A stretch of DNA of 64,000 nucleotides from an uncultured Alphaproteobacteria bacterium (GTDB taxonomy: Bacteria; Pseudomonadota; Alphaproteobacteria; Geminicoccales; Geminicoccaceae), in assembly GCA_937995535.1 (NCBI GenBank), contig CALKJU010000020.1, positions 1 to 64,000 on the forward strand. The letters are read 5' to 3'. The notes under the pieces are model-generated. The model was not told the origin of the DNA. It did no database searches and saw nothing but the letters and a program-made list of their open reading frames with translations. The position numbers were made by a program, and so were the translations under genes. Below, piece by piece: positions 43,929-53,170 of the stretch. Positions within the stretch are counted from its first letter, which is position 1, and every line of letters begins with the position of its first letter.

Positions 43929-44722
43929 TGCTCGACGACTTCCTGCTGCGCAGCCTCGTCGGCGGCATGGCGATCGCCGCCGCCGCCGGACCGCTCGGCG
44001 CGTTCGTCGTCTGGCGCCGCATGGCATTCTTGGGCGAGGCGCTCGCCAACGCAGCGCTGCTCGGTGTCGTCCTCGGGGTGCTGTTGCGGGTCAGCACCCT
44101 GCCGGTGGTGGTTCTTGTCGTGGTCCTGCTGGCGCTGGTGCTGACTGCGCTGGAGCGGCGCCGCATCCTGCCCGTCGACACCTTGCTCGCCATCCTCTCG
44201 CACGGTGCCTTGGCGACGGGGCTCGTGCTGCTCGCTTTCCTCGACCGCTTCCGCGTCGATCTGATGAGCTACCTGTTCGGCGACATCCTGGCCGTGTCGA
44301 CGGGCGACCTGACGCTCATCCTGGCGGTTCTGGCCGGCGTCACCTTGAGCCTCGGCACCTTCTGGCGGTCGTTCCTGGCCATCACCGTCGATGCCGAGAT
44401 CGCCGCGGTCGAGGGCGTGCCGGTCGATCGCTGCCGGCTGCTGCTGACGCTCCTGCTCGCCGCAGTGATCGCCGTCGGCATGAAGCTTGTGGGCATTCTG
44501 CTGGTCGTCTCCCTGCTCATCGTCCCGGCGGCGGCGGCGCGCCGCCTCGCGGCGAGCCCGGCGCAGATGGCTTTGCTGGCCGCGATCGCCGGGATGATCT
44601 GCGTCGTCGGCGGGTTGCTCCTGTCGTTGCGTCTCGACCTCCCCGCCGGCCCGGCGATCGTGGTCGTGGCGGTGGCGTTGTTCGCCACAGCGCAGCTCGT
44701 TCCGGCACGCGGTAGCCGGTGA
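43928..44722 (+). CDS. znuB: zinc ABC transporter permease
   Basis: A 264-residue ABC-3 family permease with about eight helices. Family features include GPLGAFVVWRRMAFLGEALANAALLG near the N-terminus (the ATPase-coupling region), LMSYLFGDILAVS in the middle and GMKLVGILLVVSLLIVPAAAA near the end. The ATG overlaps the znuC stop (TGATG). Confidence 0.94.
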   Translation: MLDDFLLRSLVGGMAIAAAAGPLGAFVVWRRMAFLGEALANAALLGVVLGVLLRVSTLPVVVLVVVLLALVLTALERRRILPVDTLLAILSHGALATGLVLLAFLDRFRVDLMSYLFGDILAVSTGDLTLILAVLAGVTLSLGTFWRSFLAITVDAEIAAVEGVPVDRCRLLLTLLLAAVIAVGMKLVGILLVVSLLIVPAAAARRLAASPAQMALLAAIAGMICVVGGLLLSLRLDLPAGPAIVVVAVALFATAQLVPARGSR

Positions 44723-44783
44723 AGCGGTGGTCGGGGCACAACGCGGCGGCTATGCTCGCGCCATGGAAGAGGTCGTGTCGAGG

Positions 44784-45266
44784 ATGAGCGATCCGTTTCC
44801 CGCCGTGGCACACGACCATCGCCGCTGCGTCGACGAGGCTCTCACCGAGGCGGCGCGGCTCTGCGAGGGGCGTGGCGTCCGTCTGACCGCGCTGCGCCGC
44901 CGCGTGCTGGAGCTGGTCTGGCAGAGTCACGCTCCGGTCGGGGCCTACCGGGTGATGGAGCTGCTCGGCGCCGAGCGCGGCAGCGTGGCGCCGCCGACCG
45001 TCTACCGCGCGCTCGATTTCCTCGTGCAGCACGGGCTCGTGCATCGCATCGAGAGCCTCAATGCGTTCATCGGTTGCCGCGCGCCGGCGGCCAGTCACCG
45101 TGCCTTCTTCCTGATCTGCCGCGCCTGCCGCGAGGTCGCCGAACTCGACGATGCCGAACTGGCCCGCACCCTCGACCGGCGCGCCGTCGCGGCCGGGTTC
45201 ATGGTCGAGGAGGCGCGCGTCGAGGTGACCGGCACCTGCGCCCGCTGCCGGCGGATGGCGGCGTGA
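44784..45266 (+). CDS. zur: zinc uptake regulator Zur (Fur family)
   Basis: A 160-residue Fur-family repressor that senses zinc. The N-terminal winged helix has GVRLTALRRRVLELVW and PTVYRALDFLVQHGLVH. Structural zinc is likely held by two CxxC motifs, CRACREVAEL and CARCRR at the C-terminus. The ATG at 44784 gives the usual Zur start before HDHRRCVDEAL and has GGAAGAGG about 10 bases upstream; an ATG at 44763 is possible. Encoded directly after znuB and presumably binds the box at 43124-43140. Confidence 0.9.
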   Translation: MSDPFPAVAHDHRRCVDEALTEAARLCEGRGVRLTALRRRVLELVWQSHAPVGAYRVMELLGAERGSVAPPTVYRALDFLVQHGLVHRIESLNAFIGCRAPAASHRAFFLICRACREVAELDDAELARTLDRRAVAAGFMVEEARVEVTGTCARCRRMAA

Positions 45267-45853
45267 CGGCGCGTCTCGCGACCATTGCCGTCCCGCTTGT
45301 TCTCGTCGCCACGACGGCGCGCGCGCACCCGCACATCTGGATCGACGCCGACGCCGAACTGCGATTCACCGACGGCCGGCTGGTGGCCATCGAGCAGCGT
45401 TGGGTGTTCGACGAGGTGTTCAGCGACTTCATCCTCCAGGAGCACGATCGTGACGGCGACGGCCGCTTCGACGCCGAGGAGACCGCCGCGGTCCGTCGCG
45501 AGGCGTTCGAGTCGCTGGTCGAGCTGGATTGGCTGACCCATCTGCGGGTCGGCGCCGAGCGCATCGCCCTGCCCGAGGCGCAGGCATTCACCGTCGCCGT
45601 CGAGGACGGCCTGGTCGCCTACCGCTTCACCCTGCCGCTGCCCGAACCGGCCGATCCGAGCGGCCGGCCGGTCGTCCTCTCGCTCTACGACGAGACCTAT
45701 TACATCGACATCCTGCTCGCCGGCGAGGAGCCGATCCGGCTCGCCGGCGCGCCCGACGCCTGCCGCTGGGCGCTGTTCGAGGACGCCGCGAACCCGATCT
45801 ACTTCGGCATGATCCACCCGCAGGCCGTGGACCTGACCTGTGGCGCGTCCTAG
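45263..45853 (+). CDS. DUF1007 family periplasmic protein
   Basis: A 196-residue exported protein. A signal peptide ends at TARA and the mature chain opens HPHIWIDADAELRF, the DUF1007 signature with potential metal-binding His. Residues 62-73 (DRDGDGRFDAEE) form an EF-hand-like calcium loop. DUF1007 genes typically precede NicO-type nickel/cobalt exporters, as here. The GTG start lies inside the zur stop (GTGA). Confidence 0.87.
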   Translation: MTARLATIAVPLVLVATTARAHPHIWIDADAELRFTDGRLVAIEQRWVFDEVFSDFILQEHDRDGDGRFDAEETAAVRREAFESLVELDWLTHLRVGAERIALPEAQAFTVAVEDGLVAYRFTLPLPEPADPSGRPVVLSLYDETYYIDILLAGEEPIRLAGAPDACRWALFEDAANPIYFGMIHPQAVDLTCGAS

Positions 45854-46697
45854 CCGCCTGCTGCTCGCCCTGATCGTGCTCCTCGTGGTGCTCGGCGCCG
45901 GAGTGGCGCTCGTCGAGGGCGGCGCTGGGCGTGCCGCGGCCGGCGCCCTGCTCGACTTCCAGCGCGAGGCCAACCGCACGATCGCGCAGCAGCTGCGGGC
46001 GATCCGCGACGGCACGACGACCGGTCCACTGCTCGGCGGCATGGCGCTGGCCTTTCTGTACGGCGCGCTGCACGCTGCCGGGCCGGGTCACGGCAAGCTG
46101 GTCGTGGTCAGCTATTTCTTGGCCCGTGACGCGCGCATCGGCCGCGGCCTGCTGATGGGCGCGCAGATCGCCGTGATGCACGTGCTTTCGGCGGTGGTGA
46201 TCGTGGTCTTCGCCGACTTCCTGCTGCGTCGCGGCCTCGGTGGGGCGCCGGCCGAGACGCTCGAGGTACGCCTCGCCAGCTACGCGCTGATCCTGCTGAT
46301 CGGCCTCGCCATGCTGGCGCGCGGCGCGCACCGCGCCCGCGTCGCGACGACCGAGGCGCATCACGATCACGCCTGCGGCTGCGGCGCGCGCCATGGCGAG
46401 AGCGGGCTGCTCTCGCTCGGTGTCGGCCTCGTGCCCTGCACCGGCTCCTTGCTCATCCTGCTCTACAGCATGGCCAACGGGATCCTCGCCGCCGGCATCG
46501 CGCTCGTGGCGATGGTCGCTTGCGGCATGGCGGTCACCATGGGGGCGCTGGGGCTCGCCAGCGTGCTCACGCGTCGCCTCGTTGCCGGACGCCTCGCGGG
46601 CGGGGTCGGCCGGGCAGCGCTCGCCCTCGACCTCGCCGGTGCCATGGCGATCACACTGCTCGGCGCCACGCTCCTCGCCGGCGCGCTGCGCGTATGA
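45840..46697 (+). CDS. NicO/RcnA-type nickel/cobalt exporter
   Basis: A 285-residue membrane protein with six or seven helices. Family motifs are [19 protein letters not shown] near residue 77 and [19 protein letters not shown] near 200; the loop between carries [13 protein letters not shown], a likely metal ligand cluster. NicO proteins export Ni or Co, but zinc is conceivable given the zur-znu context. Starts with GTG overlapping DUF1007 by 14 bases. Confidence 0.89.
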   Translation: MARPSRLLLALIVLLVVLGAGVALVEGGAGRAAAGALLDFQREANRTIAQQLRAIRDGTTTGPLLGGMALAFLYGALHAAGPGHGKLVVVSYFLARDARIGRGLLMGAQIAVMHVLSAVVIVVFADFLLRRGLGGAPAETLEVRLASYALILLIGLAMLARGAHRARVATTEAHHDHACGCGARHGESGLLSLGVGLVPCTGSLLILLYSMANGILAAGIALVAMVACGMAVTMGALGLASVLTRRLVAGRLAGGVGRAALALDLAGAMAITLLGATLLAGALRV

Positions 46698-47266
46698 CCC
46701 GCCGGCTGGTCGTCGGCATCACCGGCGCCTCAGGCGTCGTGTACGGCGTGCGCGTACTGGAGCTCCTCCGCGACGCGGGTATCGAGACGCATCTCGTCCT
46801 GACCCGCTCGGCCGTCCTCACGATCGGCCACGAGCTCGAGCGCAAGGTCGACGAGATCCGCGCGCTGGCGAGCGTCGTCCATCCGCTGAGCGACGTCGGC
46901 GCTTCGATCGCCTCCGGGTCCTTTCGCACTGACGGAATGATCGTCGCGCCCTGCTCGATGCACACGCTTGCCGCCGTGGCCACCGGCAACTGCGACAACC
47001 TGCTGACGCGCGCCGCGGACGTGACCCTCAAGGAGCGCCGCCGATTGGTCCTGATGGTCCGCGAGACGCCGTTGCATCTGGGCCACCTGCGCAACATGGC
47101 GGCGGTGACCGAGATGGGCGCCATCGTCGCCCCGCCGGTGCCGGGGTTCTACGCCCGCCCGCAGACAGTCGCCGAGCTGGTCGATCACACGGTCGGTCGC
47201 GCGCTCGACCTGTTCGGCCTCGACGCCCCCGGCGTGACCCGCTGGCGTGAGGGCGAGGGTCGCTGA
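46694..47266 (+). CDS. ubiX: flavin prenyltransferase UbiX
   Basis: A 190-residue enzyme that prenylates FMN to make the cofactor of UbiD decarboxylases in ubiquinone synthesis. Motifs: [18 protein letters not shown] at the N-terminus, [47 protein letters not shown] (split across the active site) and [10 protein letters not shown]. Starts inside the nicO stop (ATGA); ubiD is not in the window. Confidence 0.94.
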   Translation: MTRRLVVGITGASGVVYGVRVLELLRDAGIETHLVLTRSAVLTIGHELERKVDEIRALASVVHPLSDVGASIASGSFRTDGMIVAPCSMHTLAAVATGNCDNLLTRAADVTLKERRRLVLMVRETPLHLGHLRNMAAVTEMGAIVAPPVPGFYARPQTVAELVDHTVGRALDLFGLDAPGVTRWREGEGR

Positions 47267-47270
47267 GGTC

Positions 47271-49481
47271 TTAGAAGAGGAAGACGACGAGACACAAGGT
47301 GCCGAGCCATGTGCCCAGCACCTTCTGCGCCGGTGGCAGCATCGCAATCGCGCGCCATCCGGCTTCGCCCTGCGTGTGCGGCTGGTACTCGTCAGCCACG
47401 CCGAGGCTCACGAGGGGGACCATGCAATCGAGCGAATAGAGCCAATGATGGAACCCGCGCCACGGATGCTCGTCCTTCTGCTCGAAACCAGGAGCGACGG
47501 CGAGGAAAGGCCGATTGCCCCTGTTGTGCCAATCGAGGCGGTAGTCCGACCATCCGGCGCGCGCCCAGCGTCGGCCGTAGCCGTAGTATGTCGCTGCCGC
47601 AGCGAGCCATACGGTCAGGAAGGCGAGCATGGCGAACTCGGGATTGGCGCCGTAATTCGCAGGAAAATAATATAGGAAGAGCACGGTCAGTACGACAACA
47701 CGAGTCAGCGCGCTGGCTTTATCCCAAGCGTTCCCGCCGCGCAGGTCGTCGATACTCGCGTCCCACTTCCGCGAGAGATTCTCGAAAGTCTTGCGCCCCT
47801 TCATCCCGAGCGCCTCGAAGAGATAGCCGCGATCGAGGAAATAGCGTTCCGTGAAGCCGTACGCCTCCGGCGAAGGTGTCACCTGCGCTTGTGGCCAGTT
47901 GGAGACCTGAGCGGCCTCACGTAACCAGTCCGGCTCCGCGGACCGCCCGTCCTCGAGCAGCAGCGGCCCGGTTACCGGGCGGAAGTCCGCGGTACTCCAG
48001 CGGAAGCTTGGCCCGCTCCAGCCGACACAGCGGGCATCATCCGTCAGCCCTTCGAGTGGCAGGTTCCACACGAGCGCCCCGGCGGTGCTGCTCGTCAGGT
48101 CGACGCGAAGCTTGGCCGCAACGGAGGCACTCCGATGTGGCGCACAGGCGGTCGGCTCGAGCTGGCTGGTTGCGTGGAGGTGCCTGGTTGGTCCGACGAG
48201 GCCGTCCATGTCCGCCTCGATCGCGGCGGTCACGAGCAGGCGCGAAGCGACCGTGGAGTGCGTGAGGTCCAGATCGAAGGTGTAGGCGCTTCGCAGCAGT
48301 CGCTCGTCGACGAGCAAGTAGGCCGACCCGTCGATCCGCATGCCCATGAAGCGGAAGCTCGGTCGGCCGTCCCCGCCGAGCGGGCTGCGCGGTGCCTCCC
48401 GACCGGCGACAAGCGAGAACTTCAGATTGCCGACGATCTTGTTATGGGCGACGAACCAAAGAGGAGTCTTCACTTCGCCGTCCGCGACGCTGTAGGGCCG
48501 CACCTCCTCGATGTAGAGTGAGTCGCTGAGGCTATTGGCGTCGACGATGAACTCTGCGGGTTGATCGAGACCGCGCACGCGTAATGGGCCGATCGCGTTG
48601 TCATTGATCTTGATTCGATTGGTAACTTTCAGATCAAGTAGTTCGAAGCTCTGCATCCTATTGAAATACGCGGTGAACTCGTCAACGGCTATGCCGAACA
48701 CCAGAGCGTGCCCGTCGAACACGGAGGTGCTGAGCGCTATGTAGGTTGCGCCCCGCCGTCGGCCGTTTGGCGCCGGTGCCTCCATCGCGTCGCCCGCCCT
48801 GATCTCCAGGGGCCCCTCGAATCGGGTCGCCGCGAAGGACAGACTCACGTGAGGCCGCGCGGGGAGCACCCAGCGCGTCGACTGTTTGAAGGTCACGCCA
48901 CGGACCCAGAGGGCCGGGGTCAACAGTCGGAGTGCGGGACTGGTGGGATCGGGCGGGCAATGCGGGGGGCGATCCGTGTCCCCGCCCGCCCGCGTCAGGT
49001 GGACGACGAGCGCACGCCTGATCTCCACGCTTGCGAGGTCGGCGTCGTTGTTGGGCTTGGCCGGACATTCGTCGGGGAAGATCGCGGGCAGTTCGAGGTC
49101 GATGGTGCGGAACTGGTCAGGTACGGTCTCGTCCGCGGCGGCGATGATTCCGCCGACGCCGTCGATCGACATCTCGATGTCCCGGAACACGATCTTGGCG
49201 GTGGTCGCGACCGGTTGTGGCCAGATCTCGACGAGCGTGAGCGGTGGCAGCGGGGCCCGGCGTTGGCCGGTCGGCGGCAGGCGCCAGTCCAGGGTGGTCG
49301 GCTGGCGGTCGGTCAGGACCCGCTGCATCGCCGCGCAGAACGCCTGCCATTCGTCGATCTCGATGGCACGTTCGCAGGTGAGGGGACGAACGGCGCCAGC
49401 GGTGTCGATCCGCGGTGCCGCGAGCGCGACGCTCGGTACAAGAGCCGCGACGGCCGCTGCCAACAGGAACGCGCGCCGCAT
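47271..49481 (-). CDS. orphan exported/membrane protein with beta-rich ectodomain
   Basis: A 736-residue protein not assignable to a named family. A signal peptide (1-21) is followed by about 530 residues of beta-rich sequence with degenerate pentapeptide-like or beta-solenoid character (SFELLDLKVTNRIKIND, FVAHNKIVGNLKFSLV). Then come two adjacent helices (VVVLTVLFLYYFP, FAMLAFLTVWLAAAATYYG), a segment LYSLDCMVPLVSLG and a final helix. That C-terminal layout resembles the tail of membrane-anchored pentapeptide-repeat proteins. Its base composition is lower in GC than neighbours, suggesting transfer. GGGGGA precedes the ATG. Confidence 0.76.
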   Translation of the reverse strand: MRRAFLLAAAVAALVPSVALAAPRIDTAGAVRPLTCERAIEIDEWQAFCAAMQRVLTDRQPTTLDWRLPPTGQRRAPLPPLTLVEIWPQPVATTAKIVFRDIEMSIDGVGGIIAAADETVPDQFRTIDLELPAIFPDECPAKPNNDADLASVEIRRALVVHLTRAGGDTDRPPHCPPDPTSPALRLLTPALWVRGVTFKQSTRWVLPARPHVSLSFAATRFEGPLEIRAGDAMEAPAPNGRRRGATYIALSTSVFDGHALVFGIAVDEFTAYFNRMQSFELLDLKVTNRIKINDNAIGPLRVRGLDQPAEFIVDANSLSDSLYIEEVRPYSVADGEVKTPLWFVAHNKIVGNLKFSLVAGREAPRSPLGGDGRPSFRFMGMRIDGSAYLLVDERLLRSAYTFDLDLTHSTVASRLLVTAAIEADMDGLVGPTRHLHATSQLEPTACAPHRSASVAAKLRVDLTSSTAGALVWNLPLEGLTDDARCVGWSGPSFRWSTADFRPVTGPLLLEDGRSAEPDWLREAAQVSNWPQAQVTPSPEAYGFTERYFLDRGYLFEALGMKGRKTFENLSRKWDASIDDLRGGNAWDKASALTRVVVLTVLFLYYFPANYGANPEFAMLAFLTVWLAAAATYYGYGRRWARAGWSDYRLDWHNRGNRPFLAVAPGFEQKDEHPWRGFHHWLYSLDCMVPLVSLGVADEYQPHTQGEAGWRAIAMLPPAQKVLGTWLGTLCLVVFLF

Positions 49482-49595
49482 CCCAATCCCCCACGCCGCC
49501 GCGGTTGGAGTCGGGCTGATCGGGCCGAGCTGAGCGCGCCGGTGTCGTTTCGCGCCGGCGTCGCTAGAACCTCAAGAGGTCACGTTTGCCGAACG

Positions 49596-49718
49596 TCAGC
49601 TGCACTGCGGCGGACGGCAGGCCTGTGCGAGCGAGGGCTGTGCGCCCAGCGTCGACACACCGACCACACCCGCAGCGAAGCCGAGCAACCCAACGGCAAG
49701 AAGCAAGATCCTAACCAT
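49596..49718 (-). CDS. tiny exported peptide (40 residues)
   Basis: A short gene outside usual length cut-offs. The ATG at 49718 is 6-7 bases after GGGGGGA (a second ATG at 49724 is too close). The product is a textbook signal peptide, MVRILLLAVGLLGFAAGVVG, then a short tail ending ACRPPQCS, so the mature peptide would be under 20 residues with two Cys. A good promoter lies just upstream. It is 115 bases upstream of the orphan gene on the same strand and could share its transcript. Function unknown. Confidence 0.57.
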   Translation of the reverse strand: MVRILLLAVGLLGFAAGVVGVSTLGAQPSLAQACRPPQCS

Positions 49719-49739
49719 CGACATTCCCCCCAGAGCAAA

Positions 49740-49768
49740 ATAATACAACGATCTGTGGAGATAGGCAA
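49740..49768 (-). promoter_or_regulatory. sigma-70-type promoter of the tiny peptide gene
   Basis: Read leftward: -35 TTGCCT (49763-49768), 17-base spacer, -10 TATTAT (49740-49745). Predicted start near 49733 gives a 15-base leader containing GGGGGGA before the ATG at 49718. Confidence 0.57.
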
Positions 49769-49810
49769 TCCGAAGTTGCGCTTTGGCGAAGCGGTTGCCG
49801 CCCTACGCGG

Positions 49811-51319
49811 CTATTTGCGCACCAAAGCGCCGAGGATGCCGCGAACGATGGCGTTGCCGACCTGGCGGCCGACGGTGCTGCTGACGCTACGTGCCGCCGA
49901 CTTGGCGATCGCCTCGGCGAGGCCCTGGCGCCGGCCGTCGCCGACCAGGATCGATTCCAGGACCCCCCCGCCGGCGCTCGGCGATGCCGGCTTGGTCGTG
50001 TTGCGACGCGCCGGAGCGGTCGTGGCTGTCGCCGCCGACTCGGCGGTGCGTCGCTGCAGCATCTCGAAGGCCGAATCGCGGTCGATGGCGAGATCGTAAC
50101 GGCCCCGGGCCGGACTCTCCGCCTGGACCGCGGCGCGCTCCTCCGGGCTGACCGGGCCCAGCCGGCCACGCGGCGGGCAGATCCGCGCGCGGTCGACGAT
50201 GCCCGGTGTGCCGCCGGGCTGAAGGGTCGAGACCAGGGCTTCGCCGACCGCGAGCTCGGTGATGACCGCGTCGGTGCGGAACGCCGGATTGGCGCGGAAG
50301 GTCTCGGCCGCCGCCCTGACCGCGCGCTGGTCGCGCGGGGTGAAGGCGCGCAGCGCGTGCTGCACGCGGTTGCCGAGCTGGCCCAGAACCGTCTCCGGGA
50401 CGTCGAGCGGGTTCTGGGTGACGAAGTACACGCCGACGCCCTTGGAGCGGACCAGGCGCACGACCTGCTCGATCTTTTCTTGCAGCGCCTTGGGTGCGTC
50501 GTTGAACAGCAGATGCGCCTCATCGAAGAAGAACACCAGCTTGGGCTTGGGCGGGTCTCCGACCTCGGGCAGCTCCTCGAACAGCTCGGCCAGCAGCCAG
50601 AGCAGGAAGGTGGCGTAGAGGCGGGGGCTACGCATCAGCTCGTCGGCGGCCAGGATGCTGACATAGCCGCGCCCGCCGGCGTCGGTCCGCATCAGGTCGC
50701 GCAGGTCCAGCGCCGGCTCGCCGAAGAAGCGCTCGCCGCCCTGCTGCTCGAGCGCGAGGAGTTGGCGCTGGATGGCGCCCACCGAGGCCGCGCTGACGTT
50801 TCCGTAGGCGACGCGCAGCGCCGCAGCATTCTCGCCGACGAAGGTAAGGAGCGCGCGAAGGTCCTTGAGATCCAGCAGCGGCAGGCCCTGATCGTCGGCG
50901 AGCTTGAAGGCCAGTGCCAGGACGCCTTCCTGGGTGTCGTTGAGGTCGAGCAGCCGGGCGAGGAGGAGCGGACCCATCTCGCTCACCGTGGTCCGCACCG
51001 GGTGCCCCTGTCGACCGAACAGATCCCAGAAGATCACCGGCGATGCGGCGAAGCTGAACGGCTCGTCGCCGAGTTCCGCGGCGCGCTGGACGAACTTCGG
51101 ATTGTCGGCACCGGCCTGGCTGATGCCGGCCAGGTCGCCCTTGACGTCGGCGGCGAACACCGGAACGCCGGCGCGGCTGAAGCCCTCCGCCATGACCTGC
51201 AGGGTGACGGTCTTGCCGGTGCCGGTCGCGCCGGCGACGAGGCCGTGCCGGTTGGCGAGGCCGAGGTGCAGGAACTGCGCCGTCTCGCCCTTGCCGAGAA
51301 GCAGCTTATCCGGCGTCAT
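49811..51319 (-). CDS. HerA-like ATPase, DUF853/YjgR family
   Basis: A 502-residue cytoplasmic P-loop ATPase. It opens LLLGKGETAQFLHLGLANRHGLVAGATGTGKT (Walker A near 32-40), then VFAADVKGDLAGISQAG, and Walker B LVFFFDEAHLLF near 280, with YFVTQNPLDVPETVLGQLGNR as sensor. The C-terminal 100 residues are Ala/Arg-rich and disordered before an amphipathic end (VGNAIVRGILGALVRK). DUF853 members are related to HerA/VirB4 ATPases; their role is unknown. Confidence 0.91.
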   Translation of the reverse strand: MTPDKLLLGKGETAQFLHLGLANRHGLVAGATGTGKTVTLQVMAEGFSRAGVPVFAADVKGDLAGISQAGADNPKFVQRAAELGDEPFSFAASPVIFWDLFGRQGHPVRTTVSEMGPLLLARLLDLNDTQEGVLALAFKLADDQGLPLLDLKDLRALLTFVGENAAALRVAYGNVSAASVGAIQRQLLALEQQGGERFFGEPALDLRDLMRTDAGGRGYVSILAADELMRSPRLYATFLLWLLAELFEELPEVGDPPKPKLVFFFDEAHLLFNDAPKALQEKIEQVVRLVRSKGVGVYFVTQNPLDVPETVLGQLGNRVQHALRAFTPRDQRAVRAAAETFRANPAFRTDAVITELAVGEALVSTLQPGGTPGIVDRARICPPRGRLGPVSPEERAAVQAESPARGRYDLAIDRDSAFEMLQRRTAESAATATTAPARRNTTKPASPSAGGGVLESILVGDGRRQGLAEAIAKSAARSVSSTVGRQVGNAIVRGILGALVRK

Positions 51320-51476
51320 GACCCTCCTGTCCCGCGCGACGCGTCGATTATGGCACTATGGCCGAGGCTGCCCGTGGCGCAAGGCGCGGCGCGGCGGGCT
51401 GACGCCGTCCGGCATGCCGGCTAGAGGAACCTCAGGACGATCGCGGCGGTACGATCGGCAACGAGGGGAGAGCGCC

Positions 51477-51857
51477 GTGGAAGATCTGGTCGCGCAGGTC
51501 GTCGCGCTCACGGGGATCGACCCGCTCACCGTGCAGGCCGTGATCCTGGGCCTACTCGAACTCGCGCTGCAGACGCTCGGGCCGGACGGCACCGGGCTGC
51601 TGAACCGTGTGCCGGGCGCGACCGAGCTGTTGGCGCAGGGCCTCCTCGACACCAGCGGCGCATCCCTGGCGAGCCTGCTCGGCCAACCCGTCGACACCGC
51701 GGAGGCGCTGCTGGAGCTCGCCCGCGACAGCGGGTTGACGCCCGACCAGCTCGGCAGCATCGCCGATCTGCTGCTCGACCACGTCGAGCGGAGCGCCGGC
51801 GCCGATGTCGCCGACCGCCTGTACATGGCACTGCCCGGTCTGGGACGGCTCGGCTGA
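51477..51857 (+). CDS. small hypothetical helical protein
   Basis: A 126-residue, Leu- and Gly-rich protein without signal peptide or cysteines. Its middle resembles two helical repeats (GLLNRVPGATELLAQGLLD, LTPDQLGSIADLLLDHVERS). No family recognised. The GTG at 51477 follows GGGGAGA. It is divergent from the DUF853 ATPase gene across about 157 bases. Confidence 0.6.
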   Translation: MEDLVAQVVALTGIDPLTVQAVILGLLELALQTLGPDGTGLLNRVPGATELLAQGLLDTSGASLASLLGQPVDTAEALLELARDSGLTPDQLGSIADLLLDHVERSAGADVADRLYMALPGLGRLG

Positions 51858-52121
51858 CCGTCCGAGCTCAGGGAACCCAGAGGCCGCGCCGCGCCGTGCC
51901 GCCGTCCGGCGGCGCGGACGGTGGTCGGCAAGATGTGCAGTTGGCGGCGGCCGATGACCTTGAGGGCGGCCGCGAGCGCACCAAAGTTCATGGCAAAGCC
52001 GCTACCCGCGGTCCTGCGGCCGATCGCGCAGCAGTCGCAGAGCTGGTATGGCCGGGGGCTGGGCGCGGCGGCGCGGAAGCGAACGGCACCGCAACTGCAC
52101 GAGCCCTACAGAGTGATCGGC

Positions 52122-52649
52122 ATGGCGTTGGTCCCTCCGATGCAGCGCGGCCAGACGGATGAGCCGGGCGACAGGAGGCGGTCGCATTCGCGTCTCGCCC
52201 TCGTGGGTGTGCTGGCGCTGATGGTGCTGTCGTCGTCGGCACGGCCGGCTGCGCCGCTCGATCCCGCGACCGTGGAGCGCACCGGACGGCCCAACGACTT
52301 CCTGATCTGCCCGGACGGCGCCTGCGCCGCTCCGGCGGACCGGCTGGCGCCGAGCCTGGCCGCTCCGCCCGAGGCCGTTCTCTCGGCATGGCGGGAAGTG
52401 ATCCTGGCGGCACCGCGTACGGTGGTCACGACCGTCGACGCAGAACGACTGATGCTCGAGGCGGAGCAACGCTCCGCGCTGTTCGGCTTCGTCGACCGGA
52501 TCGCCGTGCGGGTCGTCGCGCTGCCGGATGGGCGCAGCAGCTTCGCCGCCTACAGTCGCAGCGAGACCGGCTACTGGGACCTGGGCGTGAACCGCCGCCG
52601 CCTCGGCGAATGGGCGGCGGCGGTCGAACGCCGGCTTGCCGACGGCTGA
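52122..52649 (+). CDS. DUF1499 family protein with N-terminal membrane anchor
   Basis: A 175-residue protein. A hydrophobic segment (LALVGVLALMVLSSS) near residue 30 could be a signal or anchor. The rest matches DUF1499: NDFLICPDGAC, APRTVVTTVDAERLMLEAEQRSALFGFVDRIAVRV, and FAAYSRSETGYWDLGVNRRRL. Function unknown. The start is uncertain: ATGs at 52122 and 52140 are in frame, neither with a strong ribosome-binding site. Confidence 0.76.
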   Translation: MALVPPMQRGQTDEPGDRRRSHSRLALVGVLALMVLSSSARPAAPLDPATVERTGRPNDFLICPDGACAAPADRLAPSLAAPPEAVLSAWREVILAAPRTVVTTVDAERLMLEAEQRSALFGFVDRIAVRVVALPDGRSSFAAYSRSETGYWDLGVNRRRLGEWAAAVERRLADG

Positions 52650-52657
52650 GGTCCGGC

Positions 52658-53170
52658 TCAGGCGGTGCCTTCCAGGGCGGCGCGCAGCCGCGCCTCGCGC
52701 TCCGCCGGCAGTGACGTCTGCAGGATCGTGCCGCGAAGGTCCTTGAAGCGCTCCAGCACCTTGTCGGCCGTGACCTTCTCGACCAGGAGGAACAGGGCCG
52801 AGCTGTTCGGCTTGATGGTGCTGCCGAGCTGCTTGATGAAGTCGTCGTTGATGCCGTAGTCGCCGAGCTTGCCGGCGAGCGCGCCACTCGCCGCCCCGAC
52901 CCCGGCGCCGACCGCCATGCCGGCCAGCGGGTTGAGGAACAGCAGGCCGATCAGGCCGCCCCACAGGGCGCCCGTGGCGCCGCCGCTGGTCGCGCCGAGC
53001 TTCACCAGCGGCACCGACTGGTGGAGATGCACCTGCCCCTCGGCGTCGCGGACGACCACGCAGGCGTCTGACAGCTTAATGAGATACTCCTTCTGTAACG
53101 AGGTCAGCTCGGCGAGCACCCGGCTCGCCGTGGTGGGATCGTCGAACGCAACGCAGATAAGATCGGCCAA
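52658..53170 (-). CDS. DUF1269 family protein
   Basis: A 170-residue protein. The N-terminal part (DLICVAFDDPTTASRVLAELTSLQKE) and the C-terminal part (SSALFLLVEKVTADKVLERF) are soluble and similar in layout; between them lies a Gly/Ala-rich hydrophobic stretch (about 70-105, LWGGLIGLLFLNPLAG, GVGAASGALAG) likely to insert in membrane. This is typical DUF1269. A TTG start at 53170 is chosen because GGGAGG sits 7 bases upstream; no ATG is available. Confidence 0.78.
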   Translation of the reverse strand: MADLICVAFDDPTTASRVLAELTSLQKEYLIKLSDACVVVRDAEGQVHLHQSVPLVKLGATSGGATGALWGGLIGLLFLNPLAGMAVGAGVGAASGALAGKLGDYGINDDFIKQLGSTIKPNSSALFLLVEKVTADKVLERFKDLRGTILQTSLPAEREARLRAALEGTA

